Below, piece by piece: positions 50,901-60,556 of a stretch of DNA of 64,000 bases. Made by a program: the position numbers and the translations under genes. Numbering within the stretch: the first letter of the stretch is position 1; each line of letters opens with the position of its first letter. The notes under the pieces were generated by a model that saw only the letters and a program-made list of their open reading frames with translations, was not told the DNA's origin and searched no databases. Source of the stretch: an uncultured cyanobacterium (GTDB taxonomy: Bacteria; Cyanobacteriota; Vampirovibrionia; Gastranaerophilales; Gastranaerophilaceae); assembly GCA_902495705.1 (NCBI GenBank), contig CABUXT010000003.1, positions 1 through 64,000 on the forward strand, written 5' to 3'.

Positions 50901-52098
50901 ATATTGAGTCGTTGTGTGTATGCAAGTCAAATACATTATCCGTACTCATTTTTGAATATGTTTTGATTAAAGATGTTGTGTCGTTTTTCTCCTCATCAGA
51001 AACTAACCTTGTATCAAAGAATTGAATATATGTCGGTTTCTTAGGGTCGTATTGCGGATTATTTTTCTTGATTGAAACTGTTCCGATACCGTTTTGAGTG
51101 TATGTATATGGCGAGTTTACGATTTTGTGAGAAATATAATCTTTATTTTTAGAGAAAACACCCATAGACAATGGTCCGTCTTTCAAACCTGATGCTTTGA
51201 ACCAGTTGTAATACGGTGAATCTGTTCCCCATTTTAATAAATGTTTAAAGTGAACACCTTCTAAGCCTTCGTTTACGAACGCACCATCTGATACAAAGTT
51301 TAGTCCGTGTGCGAACATTGAACGTTGAAGTGAGGCGTAATTGTTTACATTGCCTAATGAACTTGCGATTTGCATACAGTTTTTATTCCAGTAAGCATGG
51401 GCAGTGAAATCATCATCCGTGAATATCGGAAGTGAAATAATTCTGCCGTATCCGTCGTATTCGCCATTATCAACGGCATGCTGTAAGCCTGCCATTGTGC
51501 CACCGAATTTATTTGCAATTGTTTTGATGCCGTTTTCGCCGCGTTTTGCAAGTTTTTTATCTTTAACAATCATGTTTTGGTCGTTGTATACATAACCAAC
51601 CTTTTGGCTATCAATGATAACAAGTTTCATTGCGCCACCGCGAGAAAGTCCTGATTTTGAAGGAACTACAATGTTGAAAATGTTTCTGTTTTGATTTACA
51701 TCAGAGCGCTCATCAATGATATCACCGGCATCAACTCTTGTTTTTGCAAAATTAGATTTTTTGTTTACAACCAAGTAGTGATAAGCAAAAGCTTGATTAT
51801 CATCAATACCAAATGTTTTAGCAAGGTCGATTTTATTTGAGCCGTATTTCATGTGGTAGCTGTCATGACCTTGTTTTGTATAGGCTTTACCTGTCGTAAA
51901 ATAGTTGCCGTATTGGTCTTTGTCCAATTTATAGATTTCTAAATAACAATTTTCTTTTTCAGGGTCAAATGGGTACGAAACTTCAAATTGCTTGAATCCG
52001 TATTCATCTTTACCAAACTGATATCCCTTGAATGATACAGGTTTTTGGTTGTTTAACCTGTCATTTTTTAAATCAAAACTTACTTTCACACAAAACAC
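47968..52098 (-). CDS. Giant GH13-like (alpha-amylase family) protein
   Basis: A 1376-residue protein starting with a short leader that contains SFKG (Ser22-Gly25); no signal peptide. Residues about 225-285 match the first strands of a GH13 barrel (SLPIFTDDD, NYASLQRSMFAHGLNFVSDGAFVNEG). The catalytic motifs follow much later: GLDWRIDATKDI with nucleophile Asp811, YTVAEVTDEG with acid Glu859 and FIGNHDKPR with Asp963, then the late barrel sequence PGMPTLFDGDDVG. The roughly 500 residues between beta3 and beta4 are far longer than a normal domain B. A beta-rich C-terminal domain ends CDCGKKLALLSK. It is probably intracellular and may act on alpha-glucan; substrate is inference. Confidence 0.65.
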   Translation of the reverse strand: MFCVKVSFDLKNDRLNNQKPVSFKGYQFGKDEYGFKQFEVSYPFDPEKENCYLEIYKLDKDQYGNYFTTGKAYTKQGHDSYHMKYGSNKIDLAKTFGIDDNQAFAYHYLVVNKKSNFAKTRVDAGDIIDERSDVNQNRNIFNIVVPSKSGLSRGGAMKLVIIDSQKVGYVYNDQNMIVKDKKLAKRGENGIKTIANKFGGTMAGLQHAVDNGEYDGYGRIISLPIFTDDDFTAHAYWNKNCMQIASSLGNVNNYASLQRSMFAHGLNFVSDGAFVNEGLEGVHFKHLLKWGTDSPYYNWFKASGLKDGPLSMGVFSKNKDYISHKIVNSPYTYTQNGIGTVSIKKNNPQYDPKKPTYIQFFDTRLVSDEEKNDTTSLIKTYSKMSTDNVFDLHTHNDSIFPYAFEIDPEIYNKNVKRLNEYNDANPDSSIDLKGYRGARLLSKNENFVVDGKFEGGFDTWDANPDIAKLNFVFSNADTKALKNLSPTEKREEMAKILRGNAQVQDYAVTSGQYWTQKTDDILRMYVAQSLKNVDAQNPSQVYNLISKLSNNKVFPTSVKAEVSKAEVENVLDGMYNNKRKLSDEDKRSQIIEGLMNTPLDAIEFGDNLVSVLASPLISKRASVSSEIGVPRYELYKQGNKNLSPEYQKTYNRMEGIYTHEMADYAQSVFDNLNSVLPDDKKLFDGDEVTEFGKYVLPLLTPEIAKYAVIKSLLPKAAPTMDSVSGEITYDYKKLKETSLQTLGITHPSCPEEEAEMVLDVMQKGMKNLDSSVDSELVESFARALKNTNLAGLQLADLIIDKTQSGLDWRIDATKDIADVEALKNHNTTFEHTWKQVSNFWQKFAQGVISKNPNAYTVAEVTDEGALFDTGFGSKSKTYPKKTDIVPKFLRDTGITATANYSFFFSDVAKIFSKSFEDGSEFPDKSFPQRLLFNKMVGINQDAFIRAGGDDSLKYSYTFIGNHDKPRALHCAAMDMGLFYSDLTYKDDGNFNNLKKAYQIVNDKFLENITDNEVWNFDYTAVSPKAVAMADAIRPALINTLQKYRDDYHYSNDEFNRAFVALSKSVADLAQGKFLGKRFDPEAFGIKPFDVSIAMVLKQARQVYGLNLPSGENFENDVFEATMRPAMTKLMGMMKYLVALPGMPTLFDGDDVGATGYDTKTKNMYLQGRQKVHDEWVDPNNRKYKEFIAKYKDEMNDVMKVRKDPRCNALNNGAIYTLPLNKTQSGELVTSIFRQSPDGRMAISIFNPTGIEYDFRKEYHPKTLYLDRLNFSEGGDNQYGISGLEKDTVFVNANDENDTYKVKVDEVGNYYLTRMYDGHPVPTPITDSTLVLYHVPDKGVPLTFTGSCKVKPNTQFVANAYQNKGCDCGKKLALLSK

Positions 52099-52138
52099 TC
52101 CTTAGTGTCAATTATAACAATCATAAAGAAATTTTTTT

Positions 52139-52152
52139 GTTACCTTGGTAAC
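52139..52152. promoter_or_regulatory. Inverted repeat in divergent GH13/ahcY region
   Basis: GTTACC-TT-GGTAAC lies just upstream of the GH13-like gene, in the 176 bases between it and ahcY. It is a short operator-like dyad with no known binder. No SAH or SAM riboswitch fold was recognised in this region. Confidence 0.3.
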
Positions 52153-52250
52153 CTATATTAAGAAAATTTTACAAAATGGCTAATATAATTAGTAAAAACG
52201 AATTTATTGGCTATAATTATACGTGTAGAAAATACAATTTATATAGCTGA

Positions 52251-53543
<1,293 letters not shown>

Positions 53544-53583
53544 TAAAAGTGTTTACTGATTGTTAATCAGTATTTCAACTCCG

Positions 53584-53625
53584 AAAACAAGGTCGTTAGA
53601 TTTTATCTAACGACCTTGTTTTAAT
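53584..53625 (+). terminator. Terminator after ahcY
   Basis: A 17-bp perfect stem (53584-53600 with 53606-53622, core CAAGGTCGTTAGA) with a 5-base loop, closing in TTTT. Confidence 0.95.
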
Positions 53626-53629
53626 ATAA

Positions 53630-53755
53630 GACTAATATGACAAATGAGAGATGCTGAAACAAGTTCAGCATGACATAAGAATTTATTGTCATTCTGAAAG
53701 GATTAAAAATCTTGCCAATTTATTGGCATAGATTTTATCCTATTCAGAATCTCTA
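53630..53755. repeat. Dispersed hairpin repeats
   Basis: A simple hairpin at 53649-53674 (ATGCTGAA/TTCAGCAT) and an insert-bearing one at about 53688-53752. The second runs GTCATTCTGAA ... TTCAGAATCT with nested GGATTAAAAATCTTGCCAA and TTGGCATAGATTTTATCC arms. It is closely similar to 47621-47687. Confidence 0.7.
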
Positions 53756-53791
53756 CCAGAACGAATATGGCTAGAATTTGTACAAATCTCT

Positions 53792-54835
53792 CTACTCAGC
53801 CTTTAGTCTTTTATTGTGTACAATTGAAGAAATCAACGCAGCTACGATAAATACCAAACCAACAAGCCCTGTAACAACTTCAGGAACTTCTTTCACTGTT
53901 GATACTAGCATCAAAACTGCAAGTGCTCCGATTGCCCAGTGTGCACCGTGTTCAAGGTATAAAAATTGAGCTAAAGTTTTCTTTTCAACAAGCAAAATTG
54001 TAAGAGACCTTACAAACATTGCACCGATTGCTAAACCTATTGTAATAATCAGGACATCATTACTCAATGCAAATGCACCCAAAACCCCATCAAGAGAGAA
54101 TGAGGCATCAATTAGTTCTAAATATATGAAACTGATTAATCCTGCGCATTTTACACCTTCGACAGCACAATGCGCGTTGCGCATTTCTTCATGTTTTTCA
54201 AGAAAATGTGCAATTCCATCAATTGCCAAGAATGTAATTATACCTGCCATGCCGGAAATTATTACAGAAACTTTAGCCTCTTGTGAGATAAAATTTTGTA
54301 CTCCAATTAAAGTGAGTAATGAAATAATTATTTCAATTCCGCTTATGTGGTCAAGATGTGATAGTGGGGCCTCAATAGGTTTTATCCAATGTACTGTTTT
54401 TTCGTGGTTGAAAAAGTAGTTAAGAAATAACATAATAAGAAACATTCCGCCAAAAGTTACAATTGGCGCGTGTGTTGCGTGCAAATAGCTTGCATATTTA
54501 TCAGCATCAGTCAATGCAATTTTGGTAACGGTAATCATATCTAATTTTGAGAAAACTGATACGACAAGTACAGGGAATAAAAATCTCATGCCAAATACCG
54601 CAATTGCAATACCCCAAGTCAAAAACCTGTGACGCCAAACATGTGACATTTTTTCAAGTTTCATAGCATTAACAACTGCGTTGTCAAAAGATAAACTTGT
54701 TTCTAATACAGCAAGAACAAGTACAATAAACACACATGCCAGTCCTGAACCTGAATGAACATGTTCACCCCATAAGTATGCGCCGATAACACCAACAAAT
54801 GTTATAATATACGAACCTAAAAAATACTCTAACAT
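53792..54835 (-). CDS. DUF475 / TerC-type integral membrane protein
   Basis: A 347-residue protein with about eight membrane helices. The conserved acidic residues sit in ETSLSFDNAVVNAMKLE, near the beginning, and in YLELIDASFSLDGVLGAFALSND, late in the protein. This is the TerC/YjbE superfamily pattern of paired Asp/Glu in membrane helices, associated with metal (Mn) export or tellurite resistance in relatives. MSHVWRHRFLTWG and ATHAPIVTFGGMFLIMLFLNYFF are further DUF475 segments. Metal export is inferred from the family. Confidence 0.82.
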   Translation of the reverse strand: MLEYFLGSYIITFVGVIGAYLWGEHVHSGSGLACVFIVLVLAVLETSLSFDNAVVNAMKLEKMSHVWRHRFLTWGIAIAVFGMRFLFPVLVVSVFSKLDMITVTKIALTDADKYASYLHATHAPIVTFGGMFLIMLFLNYFFNHEKTVHWIKPIEAPLSHLDHISGIEIIISLLTLIGVQNFISQEAKVSVIISGMAGIITFLAIDGIAHFLEKHEEMRNAHCAVEGVKCAGLISFIYLELIDASFSLDGVLGAFALSNDVLIITIGLAIGAMFVRSLTILLVEKKTLAQFLYLEHGAHWAIGALAVLMLVSTVKEVPEVVTGLVGLVFIVAALISSIVHNKRLKAE

Positions 54836-54910
54836 AATTAAAATCTCTTTCTTTTTATCTAACCTTATTTATTTTATAAAAAATTGAGGATAGAGTTATC
54901 ATATAAATAT

Positions 54911-54945
54911 AGTAAAAAAGAGGTCAAACCTTGTGGTCAGACCTC
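54911..54945 (-). terminator. Terminator after the HU gene
   Basis: On the - strand AGAGGTCTGACC pairs imperfectly (two mismatches) with GGTTTGACCTCT and is followed by TTTTTT. Confidence 0.7.
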
Positions 54946-54972
54946 TCAAATTTTTGTTTTTATTTCAAAAAA

Positions 54973-55251
54973 CTATTTACCGTTTACAACAGTTTTGAAT
55001 TTTTTACCAGCTGAGAAAGCAGGAACTGTTTTAGCAGGGATTTTCAATTCTTTACCGGTTTGAGGGTTTCTACCTGTTCTAGCAGCTCTTTTGCGAGGTT
55101 CAAAAGTACCAAAACCAACTAGAGTAACTTTTTTACCTTTAGCAACTGTTTTTTGGATTGTATCTACTAATGAAGATAAAACTTCAGCTGCTTCTTTTTG
55201 TGTAACGTTAGCTTTTTTTGAAATTTCTTGTACTAATTCTTCTTTGTTCAT
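54973..55251 (-). CDS. hup: HU-family DNA-binding protein
   Basis: A 92-residue nucleoid protein. MNKEELVQEISKKANVTQKEAAEVLSSLVDTI is the dimerisation part, VTLVGFGTFEPRKRAARTGRNPQTGKELKIPAKTVPAFSAGKKFK is the DNA-binding arm and end, all canonical. The ATG at 55251 has AAGGAG upstream; the longer in-frame start at 55332 would add 27 non-family residues. Confidence 0.96.
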   Translation of the reverse strand: MNKEELVQEISKKANVTQKEAAEVLSSLVDTIQKTVAKGKKVTLVGFGTFEPRKRAARTGRNPQTGKELKIPAKTVPAFSAGKKFKTVVNGK

Positions 55252-55342
55252 AATAAAACTCCTTCTTCTTGTGTACTCTCTCATTATATTGAAAATTTCC
55301 GTTGTTGCAAGTCTTTTAACGAATTTTAACACTTTTTAACGT

Positions 55343-55362
55343 AAAAAACCTCTTTTTGAGGG
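55343..55362 (-). terminator. Weak terminator after the YvlD-like gene
   Basis: On the - strand CCCTC-AAAAA-GAGG is followed by TTTTTT. The stem is only 4-5 pairs, so termination would be partial. Confidence 0.4.
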
Positions 55363-55371
55363 ATATTAACC

Positions 55372-55701
55372 TTATATTTTCTTCAAAATGCAGTATGCAA
55401 CAGCGATTATGACTGATGCAATAAATGCACTAAGTATGTTTCCAAGTTGATATTGCGGAATCAAATAAGCGATACCATACAGCATGCCAAAGTTTATAAC
55501 AAGGTTAAATAAGCCAAAAGTGAATAAATTTATCGGCAAGGCTAATAATTTGACTATAGGTTTAATAAATACGTTCACAATTGTAATTGCTGCAGCTACA
55601 AGCATTGCAAAGGCAAAACTTTCAACCTTAATATCAGGAAGATAGCATGTACCCATAATAACAAGTGCAAACAGTAACCATTTAATAATTATTTTCTTCA
55701 T
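55372..55701 (-). CDS. YvlD-like / phage-holin IV superfamily membrane protein
   Basis: A 109-residue protein with four membrane helices and the family pattern: LLFALVIMGTCYLPDIKVESFAFAMLVAAAITIVNVFIKPIVKLLALPINLFTFGLFNLVINFGMLYGIAYLIP. The NxFIKPIVKLLxLPINxxTxGLF stretch is diagnostic. The superfamily name mentions holins, but chromosomal members are housekeeping envelope proteins of unknown function; no lysis role is implied here. It starts 17 bases after the small secreted protein gene and is probably co-transcribed with it. Confidence 0.85.
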   Translation of the reverse strand: MKKIIIKWLLFALVIMGTCYLPDIKVESFAFAMLVAAAITIVNVFIKPIVKLLALPINLFTFGLFNLVINFGMLYGIAYLIPQYQLGNILSAFIASVIIAVAYCILKKI

Positions 55702-55718
55702 TCTATTGCCTTCTTTGA

Positions 55719-56066
55719 TTAAAATCCTTTAATTCTGATTTTGCCGTTTTCATCTTTTACAAATTGCATGTTGTTAGACCCCGGACGTGCGCTTTGAATA
55801 TTGAATTGTGTTTTAGCACTTTGCGGAACATCAACTTTTCCTTCTTGGTAGTCAAGAAATTTTTCTTTGTTTTCTCTTTTTTCTTTGTATTGGTCAGGAC
55901 TATTTGTAAAATCAAGAGTTTCTTCTTTTTCAAATTGATGTTGCATTATTGTTGAAAAATTTCTGTTACCTTCATTTGGCGCACTCAAATATCCGAATCC
56001 TGCAGCAAAAGCTGATGGAGCAACTGCAAAACTTAAAATCATTGTAGTTAATAATACTTTTTTCAT
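55719..56066 (-). CDS. Small secreted protein of unknown function
   Basis: A 115-residue protein with a signal peptide (MKKVLLTTMILSFAVAPSAFA, cleavage after AFA). The mature part, about 94 residues, is hydrophilic and starts AGFGYLSAPNEGNRNFSTIMQHQF. It ends with SARPGSNNMQFVKDENGKIRIKGF. Its start has AAGGAG upstream. It heads a two-gene unit with the YvlD-like gene. No family is recognised. Confidence 0.6.
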   Translation of the reverse strand: MKKVLLTTMILSFAVAPSAFAAGFGYLSAPNEGNRNFSTIMQHQFEKEETLDFTNSPDQYKEKRENKEKFLDYQEGKVDVPQSAKTQFNIQSARPGSNNMQFVKDENGKIRIKGF

Positions 56067-56348
56067 ACCTCTAAACTCCTTATTCTCTATGATTTTATAT
56101 TAGCATGTAAATCCGTAAAAAATCAATTAATTGATACTTTTAGCTAATATTTTTTCACAATTGATAGGTATTTTAGTCAATGTGATTTTATAAAAATAAA
56201 TTTATCATTATAGTGTAAATCCTCAACTCTTCTGATTGCTCAGCTTGCCTCTCTTATATAAGGGGGGCTTTTCTTTTCTTAACATTATGCCATTTGTTAA
56301 ATCTTATTGTATAATCACAGTATATTATTAGTTTGAGAAAGGTCAAAG
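56067..56348. promoter_or_regulatory. Leader region of the PilZ operon, with possible hairpin
   Basis: No gene is evident in these 282 bases between divergent genes. Bases about 56248-56270 (GCCTCTCTT-ATAT-AAGGGGGGC) form a 9-bp stem with G-T pairs, followed by TTTTCTTTTC, resembling an attenuator in the + direction. A TATAAT lies further down at 56310-56315 (TG-like extension TTGTATAAT). Which element starts transcription of the PilZ gene is not clear. Confidence 0.4.
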
Positions 56349-56942
56349 ATGAGAGAATTAGTTGTTGAAAATCAGGAAGTTTTATTAATTCCGCAAAATT
56401 TTAAGTTTGCAAACCGAGGTAAAGTTTCTTCTGTTAGAGCAGGTGACTTTACCCTAGAACTTGACTATGAACCTGACGGAATTTTAGAAAATACTTATTG
56501 TGAATTTTATACACAAACAAGTCACGGCAAACTTTACTTTGATTCTTATGCCAAGAAAATTGACGGCAAAACTTTGATTATCGCAAGTCCTGCAAAACAC
56601 AAGTTCTTGCAAAGACGTCAATACACACGTATCAAATATATTCATGATTTGAAATTGTCTTGCGAAGGGCAAACTTTTGATATTTCAACACTTGATGTTT
56701 CAGCAGGCGGTATGAAATTTAAAACTAATAACAACTTGAATATTGAGGCTACTTATGAGGTTGGGTTGCCTTTGGCAGATGATGCGATATTGAATTGCAA
56801 ATTCCAACCGATAAGAATTGAGAAAAATACCGAAAATGGCGGATATGTTGTATCAGGTCAATTCGTTTATGAGTCAAATCAAGATAAAATGGTTCTTACT
56901 CAATTCTGTGCAAAACGTAGTGTAGAGATTAAAAACAAATAG
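56349..56942 (+). CDS. PilZ-domain protein (c-di-GMP receptor candidate)
   Basis: A 197-residue protein. Residues 85-190 are a PilZ domain with the ligand motifs RRQYTRI (Arg89-Arg90...Arg94) and DVSAGG (Asp116, Ser118, Gly120-Gly121), both complete, so c-di-GMP binding is expected. The N-terminal 80 residues form a beta-rich YcgR-like domain. It could modulate pili or an exopolysaccharide synthase; a GT2 enzyme and a prepilin occur elsewhere in the window, but no direct link is visible. Its stop lies 7 bases before the next gene. Confidence 0.88.
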   Translation: MRELVVENQEVLLIPQNFKFANRGKVSSVRAGDFTLELDYEPDGILENTYCEFYTQTSHGKLYFDSYAKKIDGKTLIIASPAKHKFLQRRQYTRIKYIHDLKLSCEGQTFDISTLDVSAGGMKFKTNNNLNIEATYEVGLPLADDAILNCKFQPIRIEKNTENGGYVVSGQFVYESNQDKMVLTQFCAKRSVEIKNK

Positions 56943-56949
56943 GATAAAA

Positions 56950-57987
56950 ATGAGTTTAGTCAGATTATTAAGTGAAAAGCCTGAAAAGACTTTATTTACA
57001 ACCCCATCTCACGGTCAGAAATTCTTTATTTATGAACCGTTAAAAGAAATGTACAAGCTTGATATCTCAGAAACCGAGTGCCAAGACCCTCAAGAGGCGT
57101 TAAAAGTTGCTCAGCTACGTGCAAGAGCTATCTATCATACATATTCAACAACTTTTTTGACTAACGGTTCAACCAGTGGTATTATTGCTGCGGTTTTGTC
57201 ATGTACCCAAGTTGGCGACAAGGTTTTAATTGCCTCAAATTCTCACCCATGTCACTTTAATGCTGTGAGATTGGCTGGAGCTAGGGCGCTCACTTATGAT
57301 TTGGAAATTGACAAAGACTGGGGTGTGCCGTTAGAAGTAAAACCGGAAGTTATTGATTTTTATTTGAGCAGATACAATATCAAAACGGTAATTATCACAT
57401 CACCGTCTTATGAAGGAATTATTTCTGACATTGAAGAAATAAAAGCAGTATGCGAAAAACATGGTGCATTTTTGATTGTGGATGAGGCACATGGCGCGTT
57501 GTATCCGTTTTCTGATTTGTTACCGATTTCTGCTGTTAATATTGCTGATTTCACCGTCCAATCACTACACAAAACTGCAGGCGGTTTAAATCCGACAGCA
57601 TTGTTGCATTGTAATTGCGAGGTCGATGTATCTCATGCTCTAAATATGTTTATGACAACATCTCCATCTTATCCGTTGTTGGCATCAATTGAGGCGAATA
57701 TCCATTACCTTGATTCTCGCGCAGGACGAAAAGAAATAGATAATCTTGTTACAAGATTAGATAAAATGAGAGAAAAATGTAGGGGCTGTGAGTTCTTTGG
57801 GGATGACCCAACAAAGGTTCTAATCAGAGTCCCTGGCATTTCAGGATATGAACTTTCTGAAATGCTTTATGAAGATTTCGGTATTGAAGATGAAAAAACT
57901 AATGAAAAATCAACAATGTTATTGTGCGGTATCGGAACAGATTCTAAAAAAATAGACCGCTTACAGCATGTTTTATCTAAGTTATAA
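56950..57987 (+). CDS. Short Orn/Lys/Arg decarboxylase-fold PLP enzyme
   Basis: A 345-residue fold type I PLP enzyme. It has TTPSHGQ, FLTNGSTSGIIAAVLSC, the His-containing SNSHPCHFNAV, IITSPSYEGIISDI, VDEAHGALYPF with Asp178 and SLHKTAGG with the PLP lysine Lys208. Inducible and constitutive decarboxylases of this family are 460-750 residues and carry extra N- and C-terminal domains; this one ends after a reduced small domain (VLIRVPGISGYELSEMLYEDFGIE...). Substrate is unknown; arginine, lysine or ornithine are the family options. It is coupled to the PilZ gene by a 7-base gap. Confidence 0.82.
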   Translation: MSLVRLLSEKPEKTLFTTPSHGQKFFIYEPLKEMYKLDISETECQDPQEALKVAQLRARAIYHTYSTTFLTNGSTSGIIAAVLSCTQVGDKVLIASNSHPCHFNAVRLAGARALTYDLEIDKDWGVPLEVKPEVIDFYLSRYNIKTVIITSPSYEGIISDIEEIKAVCEKHGAFLIVDEAHGALYPFSDLLPISAVNIADFTVQSLHKTAGGLNPTALLHCNCEVDVSHALNMFMTTSPSYPLLASIEANIHYLDSRAGRKEIDNLVTRLDKMREKCRGCEFFGDDPTKVLIRVPGISGYELSEMLYEDFGIEDEKTNEKSTMLLCGIGTDSKKIDRLQHVLSKL

Positions 57988-57992
57988 AAAAT

Positions 57993-58021
57993 AAAAAGTT
58001 GGCAAAATGCCAACTTTTTTA
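57993..58021. terminator. Bidirectional terminator
   Basis: A 12-bp stem (57993-58004 with 58008-58019, core AAAGTTGGCA) with a 3-base loop has A/T runs on both sides. It separates the convergent decarboxylase and transglycosylase genes. Confidence 0.92.
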
Positions 58022-58777
58022 TTACAAGTAATTTGCTAAAATATTTTTTACATAATTTTGAGTTTCTTTATATGGCGGAACGCCATCATATTTGTCGACT
58101 GCTCCCGGACCTGCATTGTAGGCAGCAAGTGCTAGGATAACATTACCGTTATATTTATTCATCATTGATTTTAAGTATCTGACACCGCCATCTACATTTT
58201 GTGCAGCATTATATGGGTCATTGACACCAAGTGCTTTAGCTGTTGATGGCATCAATTGCATCAATCCCATTGCTCCTGTTCTTGATGTAGCTTTTGGGTT
58301 AAATCCTGATTCTTGTTTAATCACGGCTTGTACAAGTTTTTCGTCTACCCCATGACGTTGTGCAACTTTATTTATCATGCCGATTAGTTGCGCTTTGTTG
58401 GTCGGTTGAGATTTTTCAGGAGAATATTTTCTGCTTGCATCATTAACTTCCTGAATCGCGCGTCTTAGGGTTGCATTAGTAATTCCATCAGTGCTGATAT
58501 CATCGTTGTCATAAATATTTCCATCAACATTTAGTGATTTAGGATTTAATAACAATGAACCGAAATTAGCTGCTGAAGTTGATGATAAAACTTTTTCAAA
58601 TGATTGAACATTGTTTGCCCCAGGGGGATAAATCGCATCAAGTGAATTTGCCATGCTTTGTTGCGGATTTACTTGTTTATTTACACTGTTTACGTAGCTG
58701 TTAATTTGTGTAGCTCTTTGCATTGCTACACTTTTACCACCTGAATTTAACAAACCCTGTATCATTTCAGAGAACAT
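58022..58777 (-). CDS. Lytic transglycosylase (SLT family)
   Basis: A 251-residue peptidoglycan-cleaving enzyme. The C-terminal half (about 132-251) is the lysozyme-like SLT domain with catalytic Glu156 in [10 protein letters not shown], then [34 protein letters not shown] and [15 protein letters not shown]. The N-terminal 130 residues are low-complexity and helical ([24 protein letters not shown]) with no Sec signal peptide, as in flagellar or envelope-assembly associated transglycosylases. Which apparatus it serves is unknown. Confidence 0.9.
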   Translation of the reverse strand: MFSEMIQGLLNSGGKSVAMQRATQINSYVNSVNKQVNPQQSMANSLDAIYPPGANNVQSFEKVLSSTSAANFGSLLLNPKSLNVDGNIYDNDDISTDGITNATLRRAIQEVNDASRKYSPEKSQPTNKAQLIGMINKVAQRHGVDEKLVQAVIKQESGFNPKATSRTGAMGLMQLMPSTAKALGVNDPYNAAQNVDGGVRYLKSMMNKYNGNVILALAAYNAGPGAVDKYDGVPPYKETQNYVKNILANYL

Positions 58778-58859
58778 ATTTTTATACTACCTCCCATACA
58801 TTATTATTCTACTTAAATCTTGAAAATAATGTATCCTCCACATGGTTTAATGATGGATG

Positions 58860-59430
58860 GAAAAAAGTCAAAAAAGAAATATAATTGTCATGCTGAACTG
58901 CGGATTTTGGCAAGTGCGCCGTGTGAACTTGCAGGGGATTACTACGTCACTCCGTCAAGACCATTGATACATTTGCAAGTCAAAGTTCTTCGTAATGACA
59001 TGATTAAAAAATATTAACTGGCATTCTGAACTTGATTCAGAATCTATCCATTTGATTATAGTCATTCCGAATTGACTAGAATATAAGTTGAGCTAAAGCG
59101 AAACGTAATATTCTGTTCCTACTCGGTGTTTCGGAATCTCAAATTGAACATTTTAGTCTTATATAAAATTTGTAATATTGGAGACCCTGAAACAAGTTCA
59201 GGGTGACAACATTGATAGATTCTGAATAGCAAGAAAATTATGTGTTCGTCAAACTCACACAATTTTTCTAAGCTTTCAGAATGACAATACAAAAAATCAT
59301 GTCATTACGAGGAACAATAAGCCGAGCAGAGTGCGAAACGAAGTGGAGTAACATTTATTAATGCGAGGCGTAGTTGAATTAAAGCATAGGTTTAGACGAA
59401 GTGACGTAGTAATCCCATGCAAGTTTTGAC
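58860..59430. repeat. Gene-free gap (about 655 bases) of dispersed repeats
   Basis: In order it contains a CTGAACTGCGGATTTTGGCA element (about 58893-58928; inverse of bases 61-100), a GATTACTACGTCACTCC..CTTCGTAATGACATGA element (about 58934-59004), a hairpin at 59020-59045 (ATTCTGAA/TTCAGAAT) and the 79-nt element 59061-59139. A hairpin at 59182-59207 (ACCCTGAA/TTCAGGGT), an insert-bearing hairpin (about 59217-59285) and a longer inverted GTCATTACGAGG..TGACGTAGTAATCC element (about 59289-59416) follow. An ORF at 58820-59017 runs across these and is not a gene. Confidence 0.7.
59061..59139 (+). repeat. 79-nt hairpin element, TCCGAA type
   Basis: It begins GTCATTCCGAA and ends TTCGGAATCT, with the interior TTGAGCTAAAGCGAAACG. 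It has the same length and interior as 47714-47792, with the arms replaced by another pairing sequence. Confidence 0.75.
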
Positions 59431-59433
59431 GTG

Positions 59434-60489
<1,056 letters not shown>

Positions 60490-60509
60490 ATTTTAATCCT
60501 TTATATATA

Positions 60510-60544
60510 AAACAACTCCAAATTTTACTTTGGAGCTGTTTTTA
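60510..60544 (-). terminator. Terminator between yidC and queA
   Basis: On the - strand AAACAGCTCCAAA pairs (one mismatch) with TTTGGAGTTGTTT, then a T/A-rich run. It lies after yidC and before queA. Confidence 0.7.
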
Positions 60545-60556
60545 ATCCTTTGTCTG

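Noticed and set aside
55372..55701. Phage holin or lysis cassette
   Set aside because: The superfamily name is misleading; the pattern is that of the chromosomal YvlD-like family, and no phage genes are nearby.
58820..59017. 65-residue ORF
   Set aside because: It crosses dispersed repeat copies, with no ribosome site and no coding-like composition.
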